Part shown: positions 8,341-18,976 of the stretch, piece by piece | Numbering within the stretch: position 1 is the first letter of the stretch | Layout: each line of letters begins with the position of its first letter | DNA from: Streptomyces liliiviolaceus | Lineage (GTDB): Bacteria > Actinomycetota > Actinomycetes > Streptomycetales > Streptomycetaceae | Length of the DNA stretch: 64,000 bases | NCBI RefSeq assembly: GCF_018070025.1 | Contig: NZ_JAGPYQ010000001.1 | Location: 6,634,001 to 6,698,000 of the forward strand | Direction: 5' to 3' | Notes under the pieces: generated by a model | Databases searched by the model: none | The model's input: only the letters and a program-made list of their open reading frames with translations | Told to the model about the DNA's origin: nothing | Translations under genes and position numbers: made by a program

Positions 8341-10349
8341 CGGTCACCGCCTCCAAGAACGTCTCCAGGAACGTCTCCGAGGACGCCTGTGGGAACGTCT
8401 CCGGGAACGCGGTGGGTGGCGCGGGGTTCGCCGACCCCGTCGAGGATCGCGTCGGGCGTGATGTACGAGGATCCCGAGGTGGCGCGGGCGAAGGCGGCGG
8501 CTCCTCCGACGAGCGGCACGGCGGCCGACGTACGGGACAGGTCGAGCGTGAGCGTCGGGGTGGTCGACGGCGGGTCGATGAGGCCCTGGTCGGTGCCGGC
8601 GACGATCAGCGCGAGGCGGTGGCCCTTGGGGACGACGTGGTCGCTCGCGTGCAGGTCGAGCGTGATGGTGTACGCCTTGCCCGGGGTGAGAGGCTCGCCC
8701 TTCGTGGCGGAGGAGTGGTTGCCGAGGTCGGCCCAGCCGCGGCTGAACACCGTGTACTCGACGTCGGTCGTCCTGGCCGCGGTCTCCCTGAAGCAGGAGC
8801 TGTCGCCCGTGGTGCTCGGCCCCCAGCAGGTGCGCTCGGTGAGTGTCGTGATGCCCTCGCCGGAGGCGGAGTAGTCACGGATCGTGTCGGGGCCGAGGTC
8901 GACGAGGACCGCGGACAGATGGGCGCTCGTGGTGGTGGGCGTGGCGGTGACGGTGACCTTGGAGGAGCCGGAGAGACGGACGTCACGGGTGAGCGGCCGA
9001 GTGGTGAAGCCGGCCTTGGCGGACGTGGAGCGGTCGATCTCGGCGGCCCAGTCGGTCTCGTCCTGGCCCGGGTCGTCGGTGAAGGTCTCGGTGCCCGATC
9101 CGGGACGCGGTCCGAGGGTGCCGACGCCCGGCTGCTCGCCCTTGCCGGGGCGCAGTTTCACGGTGTCGGTGCCACGCGGCGGCCAGACGGCGGAGGTGGC
9201 CCACTGGTCGGGGGCGCGCTCGATGTCGGCCATCGGCTCGTCGTCGATGCCGTTGTCGTAGCCGAGGAGTTCGTGGTCGAACCAGCGGTGCAGGGTGTCG
9301 GCCCAGGCCGCGCGGCGGAAGTCGAAGGGGTCGACGTGGCCGGTCTGGGACAGCCAGATCTTGCGGTCGACGCCGTTCTTCGCGAGGCCGTCCCACCACT
9401 GGCCGAAGTGCTTCGGGCGGACGTTGAGGTCCTGCATGCCGTGGATGACGAACACGCTGGCGTCCACCTTGCGGACGTCCTTCACGTAGTCGCGCTCGGT
9501 CCAGAACCGCGTCCAGTCGCCGGTGCGTGGGGCCCCTTCCACGATCTTCTGCTGGACGGCGGCGCATCTGGCGCGGGCGTCGGGGCTCTCGACGTAGTCG
9601 GACAGCCATTCGGGGCCGGAGTCGTAGAGGGGGGCGCCCTTGGCGAAGTAGTAGTCGTACCAGGAGGAGATGGCCGCGATCGGGACGATCGTCTCCAGGC
9701 CCTCGACCCCGGTGGCGGCGACTCCGTTGGCGATGGTGCCGTCGTAGCTCTTGCCGATCATGCCTGTTCTGCCGTTGGTCCAGCCGGCCTTGGCCTTCGT
9801 GTCCCCCGTACGGGAGGTGTAGCCCTTGCCGCGGCCGTTCAGCCAGTCGACGACGGCCTTCGCGGACTGGACGTCGGAGCGGCCTCCGACGTCCACGCAG
9901 CCGTCGGAGCGGTTGGTGCCGGCGAGGTCGACGGCGACGAAGGCGTAGCCGCGCGGTACGAAGTAGTTGTCGTAGTACAGCGGCATCTGGACGACGTCGC
10001 CGTCGGCGTCGTACGTCTTGCGCTGGCTCTCGTTGCCCCGGCCGCAGCAGGAGTAGTACGGGCTGGCGTCCATGATCACGGGTACCTTGCGGCCCTGCTG
10101 GGCGGGCTCGCTCGGGCGGACGATGTCGACGGCGACGCGGTCGGTCCTCCCGTCGCCGTCGCCGTCGAGTCCGGTGTCCACCCAGACGGACTCACGGACG
10201 GCGTTGTCGTACGAGTAGACGGGGGTGCTCTCCCGCGGAGCGCTGTGGGCGACGGCCGGGGTGAGGAGCGTGGCCATCAGGGCGGCGGTGGCCGCTGTCG
10301 CGAGCGATCTCCAGGTGATGAGGCGCATGTAGCGCGCAGGTGTCCGCAT
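8337..10349 (-). CDS. Secreted S15-family Xaa-Pro dipeptidyl-peptidase
   Basis: The 670-aa protein has a Sec signal peptide (cleavage likely near VAHSAP, about 36). An alpha/beta-hydrolase domain carries the triad: Ser201 in GKSYDG, Asp307 in HGMQDLNV and His338 in QTGHVDP. A C-terminal jelly-roll domain typical of PepX/CocE enzymes occupies about 430-640. It should release X-Pro dipeptides from peptide N-termini. The final residues after about 645 are low-complexity ([18 protein letters not shown]), encoded by a small in-frame repeat, unlike the rest of the gene. The ATG at 10349 is used; another ATG at 10328 has a poorer upstream context. It heads a two-gene operon with the M14 enzyme. Confidence 0.9.
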   Translation of the reverse strand: MRTPARYMRLITWRSLATAATAALMATLLTPAVAHSAPRESTPVYSYDNAVRESVWVDTGLDGDGDGRTDRVAVDIVRPSEPAQQGRKVPVIMDASPYYSCCGRGNESQRKTYDADGDVVQMPLYYDNYFVPRGYAFVAVDLAGTNRSDGCVDVGGRSDVQSAKAVVDWLNGRGKGYTSRTGDTKAKAGWTNGRTGMIGKSYDGTIANGVAATGVEGLETIVPIAAISSWYDYYFAKGAPLYDSGPEWLSDYVESPDARARCAAVQQKIVEGAPRTGDWTRFWTERDYVKDVRKVDASVFVIHGMQDLNVRPKHFGQWWDGLAKNGVDRKIWLSQTGHVDPFDFRRAAWADTLHRWFDHELLGYDNGIDDEPMADIERAPDQWATSAVWPPRGTDTVKLRPGKGEQPGVGTLGPRPGSGTETFTDDPGQDETDWAAEIDRSTSAKAGFTTRPLTRDVRLSGSSKVTVTATPTTTSAHLSAVLVDLGPDTIRDYSASGEGITTLTERTCWGPSTTGDSSCFRETAARTTDVEYTVFSRGWADLGNHSSATKGEPLTPGKAYTITLDLHASDHVVPKGHRLALIVAGTDQGLIDPPSTTPTLTLDLSRTSAAVPLVGGAAAFARATSGSSYITPDAILDGVGEPRATHRVPGDVPTGVLGDVPGDVLGGGDR

Positions 10350-10578
10350 GCGCGGAAGGTACTCCGGTCAACTCCTGTGCAAAAGGGGGCCGATTGGGGT
10401 GTCGGCCTGCTATTCGGGTGTGGCTCGAAAGGTGCGTCGGGCTGAATCTCGTGTGTCGGCGGCACACATGTCGGCCGAATGGCGATCGTGTGACAGGAGC
10501 GGCCATGGACACGGGTGGGCCCACAGCGCGTGAATAGGCTCCGGACAGACTTCATGCCCCCACGACTTGGAGCTCCAC

Positions 10579-12090
10579 GTGCATCGCAGACTCATCGCCC
10601 CGGGCGCGCTCGCGGCCTCCCTCCTGCTGGCGATCCCGGCGTCCGCCGCGAGCTACTCGCCCGGGGCGCCGGGCATCGGCGACCCCTACTACCCGGCGTA
10701 CGGCAACGGCGGGTACGACGTGTCCCACTACGACCTCCGGCTCACGTACCAGCCGGCGACGGACCGGCTGGAGGGCACGGCGACCCTGCTGGCGAGGACC
10801 ACCCAGGATCTCTCCCGCCTGAATCTGGACTTCCTGCTCGATGTGAGCGAGGTGCGGGTCAACGGCGCCAAGGCGTCGTTCACGACCTCGGGCGAGCACG
10901 AGCTGGAGGTCACGCCGAAGAACCCGCTGCCCGCCGGTACGGACGTCACGGTCGTGGTGCGCTACAGCGGGGTGCCGTCCACGAAGACGGCGTACGGGTT
11001 CACCAGTTGGCACCGCACCCCGGACGGCGGGGTGGGTGCGAACGAGCCCGAGGCGGCCTGGTGGTGGTTCCCCAGCAACGACCATCCGCTGGACAAGGCC
11101 ACGTACGACGTGTCGGTCGCCGTTCCGGACGGGTCCCAGGCGATCTCCAACGGCACGCTGCAGTCGACGAGTTCGCGGGCGGGCTGGACGCGCTACAGCT
11201 GGCGGTCCAACAAGCCGCAGGCCACGTACCTCGCCACGCTGGCGGTCGGGAAGTTCGACGTCACCACGGGGACCTCGGAGAGCGGCATCCCGATCGTCAA
11301 CGCGTACAGCAAGGACCTGGGCGACAACTACGGGGCCGCGCGGGCGAGCATCGAGCGGACCGGGGAGGTCGCGGACTGGCTGGCCGAGTACTTCGGGCCG
11401 TACCCGTTCAATTCTTTGGGTGGATACGTCCCCAACACGACCACCGGGTACGCGCTGGAGACGCAGACCCGGCCGTTCTACAGCCCGCGGCAGTTCGCGA
11501 GCGGGACGAACGTGTCCGTGGTCGTCCATGAGCTGGCCCACCAGTGGTACGGCGACTCCGTGTCCGTCGCCGGGTGGAAGGACATCTGGATCAACGAGGG
11601 CTTCGCGCGGTACGCGCAGTGGCTGTGGTCGGAGCACGAGGGCGAGGGGACGGCGCAGGAGATCGCGGACTACGTGTACGCGTCACGGGCCGCGGAGGAT
11701 CCGTTCTGGACGGTCAGGCCCGGGGACCCGGGGCCGGAGAACCAGTTCCACATCGCGGTGTACGACCGCGGGGCGCTGGCCCTGCAGGCGCTGCGGAACG
11801 AGGTCGGGGACGAGGCGTTCTTCGCCATTCTCAAGGGCTGGCCGCAGCGGTACGCGTACGGCAACGCGACGGTCGGTGACTTCGTGGCGTACGCCGAGTC
11901 GGTGTCGGGGCAGCCGCTCTCTGAGCTGTTCGACACGTGGCTGTACCAGGCGTCCAAGCCGGCAGTGCCCGCCGCGCGGGCCGCTTCCATCGCGCCGGGG
12001 GCCGCGGATGCGCCGGGGGCGGAGAAGGCGCCGGTGCGGCCGAAGTCCTGGAAGAAGATCGCCGCGACCAATTCCGTGCACGATCACTGA
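10579..12090 (+). CDS. Secreted M1-family metallopeptidase
   Basis: The gene encodes 503 aa from the GTG at 10579, preceded by TTGGAG at a good distance; the frame is open a few codons further to a TTG at 10567, which would contain the ribosome site. A signal peptide ends near ASAASY. The M1 catalytic site is complete: HELAHQW (His317, Glu318, His321) and the third zinc ligand Glu340 in NEGFARY. The usual GAMEN exopeptidase motif is replaced by GYALE. The enzyme should be a zinc aminopeptidase acting outside the cell. It is divergent from the S15-M14 operon across about 230 bp, giving three secreted peptidases in a row. A TAGGCT (10535-10540) could be its -10 box. Confidence 0.9.
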   Translation: MHRRLIAPGALAASLLLAIPASAASYSPGAPGIGDPYYPAYGNGGYDVSHYDLRLTYQPATDRLEGTATLLARTTQDLSRLNLDFLLDVSEVRVNGAKASFTTSGEHELEVTPKNPLPAGTDVTVVVRYSGVPSTKTAYGFTSWHRTPDGGVGANEPEAAWWWFPSNDHPLDKATYDVSVAVPDGSQAISNGTLQSTSSRAGWTRYSWRSNKPQATYLATLAVGKFDVTTGTSESGIPIVNAYSKDLGDNYGAARASIERTGEVADWLAEYFGPYPFNSLGGYVPNTTTGYALETQTRPFYSPRQFASGTNVSVVVHELAHQWYGDSVSVAGWKDIWINEGFARYAQWLWSEHEGEGTAQEIADYVYASRAAEDPFWTVRPGDPGPENQFHIAVYDRGALALQALRNEVGDEAFFAILKGWPQRYAYGNATVGDFVAYAESVSGQPLSELFDTWLYQASKPAVPAARAASIAPGAADAPGAEKAPVRPKSWKKIAATNSVHDH

Positions 12091-12152
12091 GGACGGCGGC
12101 CGGGAGGGGGGCTTGTCCCGGTGGGGCCGTGCGGGTTGTGGGGTGGCTGGGC

Positions 12153-12348
12153 GCGCAGTTCCCCGCGCCCCTTACGGGCGCGGCTCCGCCGGGGCAGGCC
12201 AGAGGGTCCGAACTTGGTGACGGTGGGGCCGTGCGGGGCGGACGGTGGCTGAGCGCGCCGTTCCCCGCGCCCCTAACGGGGCTGAAGCCTAGGCCGGTGG
12301 GGCCGTGCGGGGCGGACCGTGGCTGGGCGCGCCGTTCCCCGCGCCCCT
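12153..12348. repeat. Cluster of three same-direction 20-bp-family repeats
   Basis: Copies lie at 12153-12172 (GCGCAGTT type), 12255-12274 and 12329-12348 (GCGCCGTT type), all on the plus strand and each preceded by a similar GTGGGGCCGTGCGGG segment. This shows tandem duplication of a unit of about 75-100 bp. The last copy runs into the C-terminal codons of the minus-strand ORF at 12289-12675. Confidence 0.75.
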
Positions 12349-12675
12349 TGCGGGGCGCGGGCCGTCCGCTGCCAGGTTCGAGGCCAGTTCCGAGACGGCT
12401 ATGACGAGCTGGGTCTCGGCGGCGGCGCAGTGGGCCGCCCGGCGGGCCCGGCCCTCGGCCAGGATGGCGTCGCGGGCGCGGTGGCCCTCGGCACGGGTGG
12501 CCGCGAGCGCGGCGGCCTCCTCCTCCGGCGCCCGCGGGGCGGCCACGGCCTCGTCGCCCGCCTCCTCGCGTATCTCCACACCCGCGTCGCCCGTCTGTCG
12601 TATCCGGGCCAGTACCCGGCGGTAGAACAGAACGGCGACGACGAACAGCGGCAACGCCACGGGGACCATGGCCAT
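12289..12675 (-). CDS. Small membrane-anchored hypothetical protein with repeat-encoded tail
   Basis: The 128-aa ORF starts MAMVPVALPLFVVAVLFYRR, one N-terminal membrane helix followed by a charged Ala/Glu/Arg-rich helical region (about 30-100) that could form a coiled coil. I do not recognise a family. From about residue 104 onward the sequence (RGAGNGAPSHGPP) is translated from a 20-bp-family repeat at 12329-12348, suggesting that a repeat inserted at the 3' end removed the original stop. Gene reality is supported by the sensible membrane-helix start and its position divergent from the MerR gene, but it could be spurious. Confidence 0.5.
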   Translation of the reverse strand: MAMVPVALPLFVVAVLFYRRVLARIRQTGDAGVEIREEAGDEAVAAPRAPEEEAAALAATRAEGHRARDAILAEGRARRAAHCAAAETQLVIAVSELASNLAADGPRPARGAGNGAPSHGPPRTAPPA

Positions 12676-12760
12676 GGCTTACCCGATCATGCGCGCGCAG
12701 CAACGTACATCTGCGCCACTATTGACCGGAAATCACCGTTTGGCGAACTCCGGGCTCTCT

Positions 12761-12790
12761 TTCACAACCCAGGTGAGACAGCAATACTGT
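12761..12790 (+). promoter_or_regulatory. Candidate promoter of the MerR regulator gene
   Basis: TTCACA (12761-12766) and TACTGT (12785-12790) are separated by 18 nt, about 43 bp before the ATG at 12834. The spacing fits sigma-70-type promoters. A 19-bp spacer with a dyad would be expected for a classical MerR-activated promoter, and no clear dyad is seen. Confidence 0.35.
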
Positions 12791-12833
12791 TTCACCGCGT
12801 CCGGTGACGGGCGTCGTACGTGAAGGAGCAGGC

Positions 12834-13538
12834 ATGGCGACGGACACCGGGGAGCCGACGCTCACCGTCGACGAGCTGGCCGCGCGGGCGGGTGTGACGG
12901 TGCGGACGGTGCGCTTCTACAGCACCAAGGGGCTGTTGCCGCCGCCCGTGATCGGGCCGCGTCGCGTGGGGCACTACAGCCAGGAGCATCTGGCGCGGCT
13001 CGCGCTCATCGAGGAGCTGCAGCAGCAGGGGATGACCCTGGCCGGGATCGAGCGCTATCTGCAGCAGTTGCCGGACGGGCTCACCGCCCAGGACCTGGCC
13101 ATCCACCGGGCCGTGGTGGCCTCCTGGGCGCCCGACGCGGCGGAGGAGGTGAGCCGGGCGGAGCTGGAGCGCCGGGCGGGGCGGTCGCTCGGCGCGGAGG
13201 ACCTGGAGCGGCTCGCCGCGATGGGTGTGCTGAGGGAGACGGCGGCACCAGAGACGTACCGGGTGGATCTCGGACTGCTGCGGCTCGGTGTCCAGCTGCT
13301 CGACGTACCGATGGCGCACGAGACGATCCTCGCCGCGCGCACTGTCATGGTGAAGCACACGCGCGCCGCGGCCCACGAACTCTCCGCGCTGTTCCGGGAC
13401 GAGGTGTCCGAGCACGAGGACGTCGAGGCCGTGCGGGACCTGTCGGCGCACATGCAACCGCTGGTGGTGCAGGCTCTGCTGACGACCTTTCAGCGTTCAC
13501 TGAACGAGGAGGTCCGGGAATGGCTCAGAAACTCCTGA
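12834..13538 (+). CDS. MerR-family transcriptional regulator
   Basis: The 234-aa protein starts at an ATG with GAAGGAG 5 nt upstream. Residues about 8-75 form the MerR winged helix (TVDELAARAGVTVRTVRFYSTKG), then a dimer helix (LARLALIEELQQQGMTLAGI). The C-terminal 150 residues show no Cys or His metal site, so the effector is probably an organic molecule. It converges on an SDR dehydrogenase gene with 21 bp between stops. Its target is unknown; autoregulation is common in the family. Confidence 0.88.
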   Translation: MATDTGEPTLTVDELAARAGVTVRTVRFYSTKGLLPPPVIGPRRVGHYSQEHLARLALIEELQQQGMTLAGIERYLQQLPDGLTAQDLAIHRAVVASWAPDAAEEVSRAELERRAGRSLGAEDLERLAAMGVLRETAAPETYRVDLGLLRLGVQLLDVPMAHETILAARTVMVKHTRAAAHELSALFRDEVSEHEDVEAVRDLSAHMQPLVVQALLTTFQRSLNEEVREWLRNS

Positions 13539-13559
13539 GGCTTCAGAACTCCTGAGGCT

Positions 13560-14285
13560 TCACAAGTAGGCCGAACCGCCTGCCACGTTGAGGGTCTGGC
13601 CGGTTAGGAACCCGCTGCCCTCGTCGACCACGTACAGCAGCGTGGAGACGAGGTCGCACGGCTCCTGGGTCCTGGGGACGGCTTGTTGGGCGCGAACTTG
13701 CTCGAACCCGCCGTCCGCGCCGACCGTGCGCGCGGCGGTCTCCGTGCGGACCATGCTCGGCGCGATCGCGTTGACGGTGATGTCGTACGGCCCGAGCGCC
13801 GAGGCGAGCGCACGGGTGAAACCGATCAGTCCGGCCTTCGAGGCGGTGTACGCCACCATCGTGGGCGGCGCGGTGAGCACGGCGGCCGAGGCGATGTTCA
13901 CGATGCGGCCCCAGCCCGCCGCCTTCAGATACGGCAGTACGGCGCGGGTCATCAGGAACGGCGCCTCCAGGTTGACGCGCATCACCCGCCGCCACTCCTC
14001 GGGCGTGATCTCCTCGAAGTCCGACTCGGGGTAGACCCCCGCGTTGTTGACCAGGACGTGCAGGGTGCCGAACTGTTCCAGCACCTGCTCCAGGGCCGCG
14101 CCGATCTGCGTCTCGTCCGTGACGTCGGCGACCAGCTCCACATAGTCCAGGATGCGGTCGGCCGTCTCCCGCTGCGGAACCAGGTCGAGTCCCGCGACCC
14201 GGTAGCCGCGCCCCGCGAGTGCGACGGCGAACTCCTGCCCGAGGCCCTGTGCCGCGCCGGTCACCAGGGCGGTACGCGTCTCCAT
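13560..14285 (-). CDS. Short-chain dehydrogenase/reductase (SDR)
   Basis: The 241-aa protein is a classical SDR: cofactor motif TGAAQGLG near the N-terminus, NNAG in the middle, Ser in ASAAV and the catalytic YTASK. It ends with a typical LTGQTLNVAGG segment. The reaction is NAD(P)-dependent oxidation or reduction of an alcohol/keto substrate; the substrate is not predictable. The frame is open back to 14390, but METRTALVTG at 14285 is the natural family start. It is divergent from the sugar ABC transporter operon and shares an intergenic region containing an 18-bp palindrome, so it may act on the transported sugar or polyol. Confidence 0.88.
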   Translation of the reverse strand: METRTALVTGAAQGLGQEFAVALAGRGYRVAGLDLVPQRETADRILDYVELVADVTDETQIGAALEQVLEQFGTLHVLVNNAGVYPESDFEEITPEEWRRVMRVNLEAPFLMTRAVLPYLKAAGWGRIVNIASAAVLTAPPTMVAYTASKAGLIGFTRALASALGPYDITVNAIAPSMVRTETAARTVGADGGFEQVRAQQAVPRTQEPCDLVSTLLYVVDEGSGFLTGQTLNVAGGSAYL

Positions 14286-14335
14286 GCGGTGAGTGTGATG
14301 AGCCGTCAGGCGGGCGGCAAGGGTGCGTTTCCGGT

Positions 14336-14353
14336 CTGCGGAACGGTCCGCAG
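14336..14353. promoter_or_regulatory. Candidate operator between SDR and ABC transporter genes
   Basis: CTGCGGA and TCCGCAG form a perfect inverted repeat with a 4-bp spacer (ACGG). It lies in the 191-bp divergent intergenic region. No dedicated regulator is adjacent, although a MerR gene lies beyond the SDR and an IclR gene lies beyond the ABC operon. Confidence 0.35.
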
Positions 14354-14476
14354 GCCCGGCGGACGGCGACGGGCCCGGGCGCTGTTCCATTCGCCGGAAC
14401 GGCCGTGTTGCCGCATACGCCCCGCGGGCCGACGCTGCGGGCGGACCCAGCCGCCAGCGTTCCGGAGCCGTGCCCG

Positions 14477-15544
14477 ATGACCGATACCGACCGTGCCGTG
14501 GACGACGCCGAGCGCGCCCGCGAACAGGGCGCAGGAGCGAAGCGGTTCGGGCTGCCCTCGGCCGGATCGTGGACCGCCCGGCTCTCCCCCCGGTGGCTCC
14601 CCGACGAACTCGGCGTGCTGGTCGTCCTCGCGCTGCTCGTCGCCGGCATCGGCATCCCGTACCCCGACTTCCTCGACAGCGGCAACCTGCTCACCACCGC
14701 GCACAACTCCGTCTACATCTCGCTGATGGCGTGCGGCATGGTCTTCGCGCTCGCCATGCGCGAGGTCGACCTGTCCGTCGGCGGCAGTTACGCGATGTGC
14801 CTGGTCGTCGGCGCGCTGCTGGTACGGGAAGGGGTGGAGCCCTGGCTGGCGGTCCCGGTGATGCTGCTCACCGGCACCGCGCTGGGCGTCTTCAACGCGC
14901 TGGTCACCACCCTGCTGGCGCTGCCCTCGTTCATCGTCACGCTCGGCACCCTGATGCTGTTCCGGGGCATCGGGCTCGCGCTCGCCGACGGCAAGCAGAT
15001 CACCGACCTGCCGCTGGACGACTCGTTCTTCACGCTCGCGGGCGGGGACCTGGGCGGCGTGCCGTTCGCGCTGTGGGTGCTGCTCGCGGTGACGGCCGTC
15101 CTGACCGTGGTGCTCGCCCGTACCCGTTTCGGGTCCCGGGTGCGGGCCATCGGGTCCAATCCCGACGCGGCCACGTTCAGCGGAATCCCCGTCGTGCGTA
15201 CGCGCGTTCAGGCCCTCGCGCTGTCCGGGCTCACCACGGCCTGCGCGTCGGTGCTGGCACTCGCGTACTACGGCGCCGGGGACCCGACGCTGGGCCAGGG
15301 GTACGAGTTGCAGGCCATCGCCGCGTGCATCATCGGCGGCACACCCCTGGCCGGCGGACGCGGCTCGGTCGTCGGGGCGGTGGCCGGCGCGCTGATCCTG
15401 TCCGTCGTCGCGTCCGGCCTCGTCTTCTTCGAAGTACCCATCAACTGGACGTCGTTCGCGACCGGCGCGGTGATCCTCGTCGCGGTCGCGGCGGACAGCG
15501 CCCTGCGCCGCAGAGGACGCCGCCGAGAAAACCGCAGACAGTGA
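14477..15544 (+). CDS. CUT2-type (ribose-like) sugar ABC transporter permease
   Basis: The 355-aa RbsC-like membrane protein has about eight to ten helices starting after a hydrophilic N-terminus of about 45 residues. Family motifs include MREVDLSVG and the late IIGGTPLAGGRGSVVG, the loop that docks on the ATPase. The start ATG at 14477 has GGAG 10 nt before it. It heads a tight operon: permease, binding lipoprotein (23 bp later), ATPase (1 bp later). Such systems import pentoses, hexoses or autoinducer-2-like sugars. The order permease-SBP-ATPase is less usual than ATPase-permease-SBP. Confidence 0.9.
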   Translation: MTDTDRAVDDAERAREQGAGAKRFGLPSAGSWTARLSPRWLPDELGVLVVLALLVAGIGIPYPDFLDSGNLLTTAHNSVYISLMACGMVFALAMREVDLSVGGSYAMCLVVGALLVREGVEPWLAVPVMLLTGTALGVFNALVTTLLALPSFIVTLGTLMLFRGIGLALADGKQITDLPLDDSFFTLAGGDLGGVPFALWVLLAVTAVLTVVLARTRFGSRVRAIGSNPDAATFSGIPVVRTRVQALALSGLTTACASVLALAYYGAGDPTLGQGYELQAIAACIIGGTPLAGGRGSVVGAVAGALILSVVASGLVFFEVPINWTSFATGAVILVAVAADSALRRRGRRRENRRQ

Positions 15545-15567
15545 CGTCACCGCTCCTGGAGGCCCTG

Positions 15568-16638
15568 ATGCACCCCCGATTCCGTACCCTGTCCGGCGCC
15601 CTCGGCGCGCTGGTGCTCCTCTGTGCCACCGGATGCGGCAACGACGACGACTCCGGAGGCGGGGGCGGCGGGAAGCTCGACATGGGCATCGCGGTGGCCA
15701 ACATCAGTCTCAACTTCGCGCACGAGATGGTGCTCGGCGCGGAGAGCGCCGCCGACCACGCGGGCGACGTGAACTTCAAGGCCGTCGGGCCGCCCAACAC
15801 GGACGGTCCGGCCGAGGTCCAGCTCTTCCAGAACCTCACCGCCGTCGCGAAGGACGGCATCGTCCTGGAGAACCTGGACCCGCCGATCTTCACCCGGCCC
15901 GCCGCCCGCGCCGTCGACCAGGGGATTCCGCTCGTCGCCCTGGACACCTCCCCCACCGAGGGCAGCAAGATCACGTTCTATGTCGGCAACGACAACTACG
16001 CGCTCGGCGAGCTGATGGCCCAGGAGGCGCTGAAGCGGCTGGGCGACGACCCGAAGGGCGAGATCGTCGTCGGGGTGCCCAATCCGGGGACTCCGGTGCT
16101 CGACAACCGGGCGAAGGGCATCGCCGACACGTTCAAGAAGGAGGCGCCGGGCGTGAAGGTGCTCGGCCCCTTCCAGACGTACAGCGATCCCGGTCAGAAC
16201 CACAGTTCCTGGGCCTCGCAGGTCGCCGCGCACCCCAAGGCGCTCGCCTTCCTGGGGGTCGGGGACGCCGACAGCTACAACCTCGCGAAGATCAAGAAGG
16301 AGAAGGGCGGGAAGTGGCTGACGGCCGGGTTCGACGTCGACCCCAAGACCCTCGACGCGGTGAAGGACGGCTCGAACTTCGTCACCATCGACCCGCAGCA
16401 CTTCCTCAAGGGCTATCTCTCCACGGCGATCCTGATCGAGTCCGTGCGCGAGAAGGACGGCAAGCTGCCCGACGGCTGGTTCCTGTCCCCCGGCGGTGTC
16501 GTGGACTCCTCCAACATCGCCGAGGTCACCGCGCGGCAGAAGTCCCCGAAGGCCGCGTACGACTGGTACAAGCCGGTGATCGACAAGCTGCTCGGCGACC
16601 AGGAGGCACAGCTCAAGCCGTTGAAGGACGCGCGCTGA
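15568..16638 (+). CDS. Sugar ABC transporter substrate-binding lipoprotein
   Basis: The 356-aa protein has a lipoprotein signal peptide with the modified Cys at residue 23 (LCATGC), then an Asp/Gly-rich spacer and a type I periplasmic-binding fold of the RbsB/Peripla_BP_4 kind. The start ATG has a GGAGG ribosome site; an in-frame GTG at 15541 is an alternative without one. It would sit on the outer face of the membrane and deliver a sugar to the permease. The binding-pocket residues do not let me name the sugar. Confidence 0.9.
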   Translation: MHPRFRTLSGALGALVLLCATGCGNDDDSGGGGGGKLDMGIAVANISLNFAHEMVLGAESAADHAGDVNFKAVGPPNTDGPAEVQLFQNLTAVAKDGIVLENLDPPIFTRPAARAVDQGIPLVALDTSPTEGSKITFYVGNDNYALGELMAQEALKRLGDDPKGEIVVGVPNPGTPVLDNRAKGIADTFKKEAPGVKVLGPFQTYSDPGQNHSSWASQVAAHPKALAFLGVGDADSYNLAKIKKEKGGKWLTAGFDVDPKTLDAVKDGSNFVTIDPQHFLKGYLSTAILIESVREKDGKLPDGWFLSPGGVVDSSNIAEVTARQKSPKAAYDWYKPVIDKLLGDQEAQLKPLKDAR

Positions 16639-16639
16639 G

Positions 16640-18142
<1,503 letters not shown>

Positions 18143-18154
18143 TCCCCGCGTACG

Positions 18155-18889
18155 TCACGCGGACAGTTCTCGGGTCAGGGCGCGGGCCGCCGCGCACACC
18201 CGGGCGCCGACGCGGTCCACGTCGAGGCGGCGGGTGCCGCCGGTCACGGAGAGGGCGGCGACGGGGCGGGCGTCCCGGGCGTAGACCGGGGCCGCCACGG
18301 CCGACACGCCGACCTCGGCCTCCTCCAGATTGACGCCGAAGCCACGGGCCCGGGTGCGTGCGAGGTCGCGGGCGAGCTGTCCCGGCAGGACCAGGGAGCG
18401 GGGGGTGAGGCGTGCCAGGGACGGGCCGGGCGGCCGGGGGTCGTGGGCCAGGAAGACCTTCCCCGTGGCGGTGCAGTGGGCGGGCAGCCGGCCCCCGGTG
18501 CGCGAGAAGATCGGCGTGGCGCGGCGGCCGGTGAATTTCTCCAGGAAGAGCGTGTCGGGTCCGTCGGGGACGGCGAGGTGCACGTTCTCGCCCGTCGCCT
18601 CGTACAGGTCGCCGAGGAACGGCAGGGCCACGTCACGCAGTTCACGCGCGGACGGCGCCGACTGGCCGAGGACGAAGAGCGTGAGCCCGATGCGGTAGCG
18701 GCCGTCCGGGGCGCGTTCCATGAGCCCCAACTGAACCAGTTCGGCCAGCAGTCGGTGCGCGGTCGGCTTGGGCAGACCCGTGCGCAGCGACAGCTCGGCC
18801 AGGCTCTGCGAGCCCTCCGACTCACCGCAGGCGCGCAGCAGCGCGGCACCGCGCGCGAGCACCGACTTCGGCACCTGACCGTCCGTCAT
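18155..18889 (-). CDS. IclR-family transcriptional regulator
   Basis: The 244-aa protein has an N-terminal winged helix (SLAELSLRTGLPKPTAHRLL) and a C-terminal GAF-like effector domain of IclR type (about 75-240). It lies 87 bp downstream of the TPP enzyme gene on the same strand, so they may be co-transcribed, and it may regulate that gene; IclR proteins often control aromatic acid or short-chain acid metabolism. The convergent sugar transporter is another possible target. No operator was identified. Confidence 0.88.
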   Translation of the reverse strand: MTDGQVPKSVLARGAALLRACGESEGSQSLAELSLRTGLPKPTAHRLLAELVQLGLMERAPDGRYRIGLTLFVLGQSAPSARELRDVALPFLGDLYEATGENVHLAVPDGPDTLFLEKFTGRRATPIFSRTGGRLPAHCTATGKVFLAHDPRPPGPSLARLTPRSLVLPGQLARDLARTRARGFGVNLEEAEVGVSAVAAPVYARDARPVAALSVTGGTRRLDVDRVGARVCAAARALTRELSA

Positions 18890-18976
18890 GGACCGATGGT
18901 CGGGCCCCGGCAGGCGGGTGACAAGGTGCGGGTCCCTGTGAGTCGCCCCGAGTCGTCGGCGACGCGCCCGCTCCCG

